This document shows positions 60,614 through 64,000 of a DNA stretch of 64,000 nt, piece by piece; position 1 is the stretch's first letter; each line of letters opens with the position of its first letter. The stretch covers positions 1-64,000 of the forward strand of contig JBPOHS010000012.1 of the NCBI GenBank assembly GCA_052035295.1, in the 5' to 3' direction. The notes under the pieces are model-generated. The model was not told where the DNA came from, did not search any database, and saw only the letters and a list, made by a program, of their open reading frames with translations. The position numbers and the translations under genes were made by a program. Source of the DNA: HdN1 sp052035295. GTDB taxonomy: Bacteria; Pseudomonadota; Gammaproteobacteria; Pseudomonadales; Ketobacteraceae.

Positions 60614-63388
60614 ATGTTCCACTACTTCAACGCCAGTATTGTCCGTCGACTCAATCTCATTGTACTTTCCGTCATAACGCTGGGGTTGTTGCTTTTTTCT
60701 TTCCTGATTGGCATGCACAGTTACCGGCAGATCACCCATGATCTGGAAATAAAGGCCGAGGGCATGTCGAAGGTGGCGGCTATCGCCCTGCAGGAGCCCA
60801 TCTGGAATTTCGACAACCAGGCGATGAATGGTGTCATTGATGCCATTCTGCTAGACCGTGATGTCGTTGGGTTTGTTGTCAATTCGGCAGAAACAGAAGA
60901 ACCCCTGGGGCAGAAGTTCATCGGCAGCGTCAGTGGGCTTGCCCTGAAAGACATCATTGCCCGCAAAGACGAGCTGGGCCTGCTGATCTTCTCGGGTGAG
61001 ATTCACCGGGAAGACAAAGTGATTGGCAAAGTCACCATCATCACCTCATCCGCCATCGCCCAGGAGCAGATCAGGCAGACCGTTACGATCATTGCAGGCT
61101 TCGCTGGTGGTTTCATCGTTTTCATGGGGCTGCTGTTTTGGGCCAGCGCACGAAAATTCGTTGCCACGCCGCTCAAAACGCTCGAAACCAGTGCCTGTGA
61201 ACTTTCCCAGGGCAATCTCGATTACCCCATCGACACTGGCCGCCCTGACGAAATCGGAACGCTGGCGACGCGCTTCTCGGAAATGCGGGATTCCATCCGC
61301 AAGAAAATCGATGATCTGCATGTACTCAACACCACCGGGGAAAAACTTGCCGCCATCCACGATCAAACGCGGGCACTCGAGACCGTGTTGCAAGTCATGC
61401 AGGAACAAAACCATCTGGAACACGGCTCCATTTATTTACTGAAGGGAGACGAGCTGGTTATCAGCGCTTTCTATCCCCAGTCGCTGGAATCGGCGGTCAA
61501 GGATCAGCTATCACCCCGCAGCTTCCGGCTCGGTGAAGGCATTGCCGGGCAAGCGGCCGCCAATGCCAAATCCATCTTTATCGAAGACACATCAAAATCC
61601 GCCGACTATATCGAAGAAAAATCCGGAACGATCGGCAAGTCACTGTTGTGCGTTCCAATGATGGACAACCAGGAAGTCTTCGGTGTCATGAATTTTTCCG
61701 GCCAAATAGGTCAGGTGCAATATCTGCCAGAGAACGAGGAATTTGCCCTCACTCTCGCCCGCATGACGGTGATCACGACCAAAAACATCAAAATGCTCAA
61801 CGTCATCGAAGAGCAGAACAGAACACTGGAACAAAAGGTCCTGGAGAGAACCTCCCAATTAAGACAAAAATCCAACGACATCAACAGCATGCTGCAAAAC
61901 ATGCAGCAGGGCATTTTCACCATCACGACCGATGGCACCATTCACCCTGAATACTCGGTCTATCTTTGCCAGATTCTTGAGACAGAGAACATTGCCAATC
62001 AATCGTTCATGCAAATCCTGTTCGGCAAGGCGTTGATCGGTTCTGATCAACTCAACCAGGCCTGCTCGGCCGTACTGGCGACGCTGGGCGAGGACACCAT
62101 GATGTTCGAATTCAACGAGCATCTGTTGCCGAGAGAATTCAGAATTGCTGTCGCCTCCGGCACAGAGAAAACGCTCGAAGTCGATTGGTCACCCATCGCC
62201 GATGACGCCGGAACCATCGAGAAACTCATGGTCACCGTGCGTGACATCACCGAACTCCGGTCATTGCAAAACGAAGCCGAAAGCCAACGGCAGGAACTGG
62301 AAATCATTGGCCAGATCCTTGCCATCAATCAGCAGAAATTTACCGAGTTTCTGTCCAGCTCCGAAAATTATCTGGCGGAAAATGAACGGCTCATTACCGA
62401 GACAGACAACAAGGATATTGATGTACTGGCGACCCTGTTCAGAAATATGCACACGATAAAGGGCAATGCACGCACCTACGGATTCAAGTATCTGACGGAC
62501 GCCGTGCACGAAGCAGAGCAGACCTATGACGAGCTGCGCAAGCAACAGGAATCCGGCTGGGATAAACAGCAATTATTGACCGAGCTGCAGAAAGCAGAGC
62601 GGTTCATCGAACGTTACAAGGATATTTACCGATCCAAGCTGAGCAAATTTTCCGATGCAGCCAATGGAAAATTCATCAGAAAAGAACTGCTCGGCCGCAT
62701 GGAAGGGCTTTTGCAATCCGCCGCCATTGACGATGTCACGCAGCTCAAGAACACGATCGGCGCGCTGACCAACCTGCTGCAGTCGATTGAGACAACGCCC
62801 CTCACCGAAGTCGTCTCGGGCATCGTTGAAGCATTACCTGCGCTTGCTACCGAGCTTGGCAAGGCGCCGCCACAGGTCATCATCAAGGAAGGCGACACGA
62901 TCTGCCTGAAAAACGAAATCGCGCCGGCCATCAAGGATGTCTTCGTTCACATGTTCAGGAATTCCATGGATCATGGCATCGAAACAATCGCCGAACGTGA
63001 GGCCGCTGGCAAAGCGGCGGCGGGCAACATAACGCTGGATGCTGCACTGGAGAATGACAAGCTGGTACTGAATTTCTACGATGACGGCCGGGGTCTCGCT
63101 CTGGCGCGCATCTGGAAAAAAGCGCAGTCTTCAGGATTGTTCTCCACAGAGAGCACGCCCGATGATCAGGAGGTCGCGGAATACATTTTTCATTCCGGGC
63201 TTTCAACCGCAAGCGAATTATCGGATATCTCCGGGCGCGGTGTCGGCATGGATGCGGTCAGGCGGTTTCTGCAGGATCGCGCGGGCACGATCACATTGCG
63301 ATTCTCCAGTGATGCGGATGCCGGCAGCGACTTCCGCGCGTTTTACTTTCATATCGAACTGCCGGCAAGTCACGCGACACGCGTGTAG
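60614..63388 (+). CDS. Membrane CheA-like histidine kinase with HAMP, GAF, PAS-like and Hpt domains
   Basis: In 924 residues: spans at about 13-33 and 157-177 enclosing a periplasmic sensor, HAMP (about 178-232), GAF (about 245-395), coiled coil, a PAS-like segment (about 425-550), an Hpt domain with H613 in NMHTIKGNART, and a CheA-type HATPase (about 745-915; MFRNSMDHGIE, DDGRGLALA, SGRGVGMDAV). No HisKA and no CheW-like P5 domain follow, so the Hpt histidine is the likely phosphorylation site and the protein works outside the receptor-CheW array. A partner receiver is not adjacent. The divergent solute-binding protein is a candidate ligand carrier. Confidence 0.9.
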   Translation: MFHYFNASIVRRLNLIVLSVITLGLLLFSFLIGMHSYRQITHDLEIKAEGMSKVAAIALQEPIWNFDNQAMNGVIDAILLDRDVVGFVVNSAETEEPLGQKFIGSVSGLALKDIIARKDELGLLIFSGEIHREDKVIGKVTIITSSAIAQEQIRQTVTIIAGFAGGFIVFMGLLFWASARKFVATPLKTLETSACELSQGNLDYPIDTGRPDEIGTLATRFSEMRDSIRKKIDDLHVLNTTGEKLAAIHDQTRALETVLQVMQEQNHLEHGSIYLLKGDELVISAFYPQSLESAVKDQLSPRSFRLGEGIAGQAAANAKSIFIEDTSKSADYIEEKSGTIGKSLLCVPMMDNQEVFGVMNFSGQIGQVQYLPENEEFALTLARMTVITTKNIKMLNVIEEQNRTLEQKVLERTSQLRQKSNDINSMLQNMQQGIFTITTDGTIHPEYSVYLCQILETENIANQSFMQILFGKALIGSDQLNQACSAVLATLGEDTMMFEFNEHLLPREFRIAVASGTEKTLEVDWSPIADDAGTIEKLMVTVRDITELRSLQNEAESQRQELEIIGQILAINQQKFTEFLSSSENYLAENERLITETDNKDIDVLATLFRNMHTIKGNARTYGFKYLTDAVHEAEQTYDELRKQQESGWDKQQLLTELQKAERFIERYKDIYRSKLSKFSDAANGKFIRKELLGRMEGLLQSAAIDDVTQLKNTIGALTNLLQSIETTPLTEVVSGIVEALPALATELGKAPPQVIIKEGDTICLKNEIAPAIKDVFVHMFRNSMDHGIETIAEREAAGKAAAGNITLDAALENDKLVLNFYDDGRGLALARIWKKAQSSGLFSTESTPDDQEVAEYIFHSGLSTASELSDISGRGVGMDAVRRFLQDRAGTITLRFSSDADAGSDFRAFYFHIELPASHATRV

Positions 63389-63402
63389 GTAGAAGCGGAG
63401 GC

Positions 63403-63426
63403 AAGCGGGCGCACAGGCACCCGCTT
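63403..63426 (+). terminator. Possible terminator hairpin after the CheA-like kinase
   Basis: AAGCGGG and CCCGCTT pair around a 10-nt loop, 15 bp after the stop codon. No uridine tract follows directly, so termination would be weak or factor-dependent. Confidence 0.4.
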
Positions 63427-63532
63427 AAGACTCCTGTCACAACCAGATAGCAATCGCCTTTTATTTAAGCAAACACTGATGCTTTGCGTTACAATTCCCC
63501 GCTCTACCGACCACTCTCCCGCCGGAGCCTCC

Positions 63533-64000
63533 ATGACTGCAAACGACATGCATCTGTTCAGGGATGTCGAATTTCGGTGCTTTCTCTTCGCCGCTGCGCT
63601 CTTCCTGCTGTGGGTGTACAGCGGATTTCTGCCGCTCATATTTGCGGCCATATTGTCCTATGGATGCGTCAACAAGCTTTCCCGCAAGCTGATCGAAAAG
63701 GGCAGCCACTCCAATCGTTCAAATTTGATTGCCGTCAGCGCGGTGGCCGTCGTCGTGGTGAGCTTGCTGGTCGCCCTGGGCTTTGTCGTTCGCATGTTTC
63801 TGCGCGAAGGTGCTGCCATTTCTGCCCTCAGCAACGAACTGGCCATCGTGCTGGAAAACCTGTCAAAGACGGCCCCCGCCTGGATATCGGAAGCGATTCC
63901 GGAAAAAGACGAATTTATTCAGCATGTTGGCAGCTGGCTGCGACAAAACGCAGCCATCATTGGCGGCGCCGGTATTGCGACACTGAAAACCGTGGGTTAT
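63533..64000 (+). CDS. AI-2E-type membrane transporter family protein (partial)
   Basis: The first 156 residues are in the window and the frame is open to the edge. Two hydrophobic hairpins (about 17-45 and 60-85: FLLWVYSGFLPLIFAAILSY and AVSAVAVVVVSLLVALGFVV) followed by an amphipathic periplasmic-type helix region match the N-terminus of the AI-2E transporter (TqsA/PerM) family, usually about 350 residues. The ATG at 63533 has GGAG 5 bp upstream. The family includes permeases of unrelated substrates, so no ligand is assigned. Confidence 0.8.
   Translation, partial: MTANDMHLFRDVEFRCFLFAAALFLLWVYSGFLPLIFAAILSYGCVNKLSRKLIEKGSHSNRSNLIAVSAVAVVVVSLLVALGFVVRMFLREGAAISALSNELAIVLENLSKTAPAWISEAIPEKDEFIQHVGSWLRQNAAIIGGAGIATLKTVGY

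Overview
The window looks like chromosomal DNA of a Gram-negative gammaproteobacterium. The evidence is a pilU-pilT pair with a nearby yggS, outer-membrane porins and lipoproteins, -24/-12 (sigma54-type) promoters, RND exporters and several multidomain histidine kinases. The species cannot be named from the sequence. No rRNA, tRNA, CRISPR array, transposase or phage gene was recognised. Both ends cut through genes: a glycosyltransferase on the left and an AI-2E-type membrane protein on the right.

Region 1 (1-17.8 kb) is an exopolysaccharide locus. It holds six glycosyltransferases, a hexapeptide acyltransferase, a Wzx-type flippase, a Wzy/ligase-type polymerase, an asparagine-synthase-like amidotransferase, a GumC/Wzz chain-length protein, a Wza-type export protein with six SLBB repeats, an OmpA-like lipoprotein and a CpsD-like ATPase whose Walker A lysine is replaced by cysteine. 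Most genes are coupled by ATGA overlaps. Four candidate sigma54 promoters (two divergent around 2.6 kb, one near 10.48 kb, one near 13.88 kb) start four of its five transcription units, and TTGCA-type palindromes lie upstream of two of them.

Region 2 (17.8-31.0 kb) is mainly signal transduction. It has a lone receiver protein, an H-NOX haem sensor followed by a sensorless hybrid histidine kinase, and a minus-strand series: porin, small PstS-like periplasmic protein, 1210-residue hybrid kinase, CheR, CheB and a REC-PAS-GGDEF-EAL protein. A PlsC-like acyltransferase follows.

Region 3 (32.0-51.4 kb) is the most unusual part. Thirteen genes form two divergent operons around a 672-bp AT-rich control region full of inverted repeats. 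Each operon ends in a recognisable hairpin terminator. Leftward: a membrane methyltransferase, P450, amidase, LolA-like protein, two RND transporters and a second P450. Rightward: a GNAT-like protein, GH3-type acyl-adenylating enzyme, Rieske oxygenase, GNAT, fatty-acid desaturase, and a protein fusing an RnfD/NqrB-type membrane domain to FG-GAP repeats and an ASPIC/UnbV domain. I infer a pathway that makes, modifies and exports a hydrophobic molecule. No polyketide synthase or NRPS is present, and the product is unknown.

Region 4 (51.4-64 kb) holds pilU and pilT, then a block (TetR regulator, divergent lipoprotein hydrolase with an operator inside its promoter, porin, PstS-like protein) that separates pilT from yggS. 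A family-3 solute-binding protein, a CheA-like kinase with HAMP, GAF and Hpt domains, and the truncated AI-2E-type gene follow.
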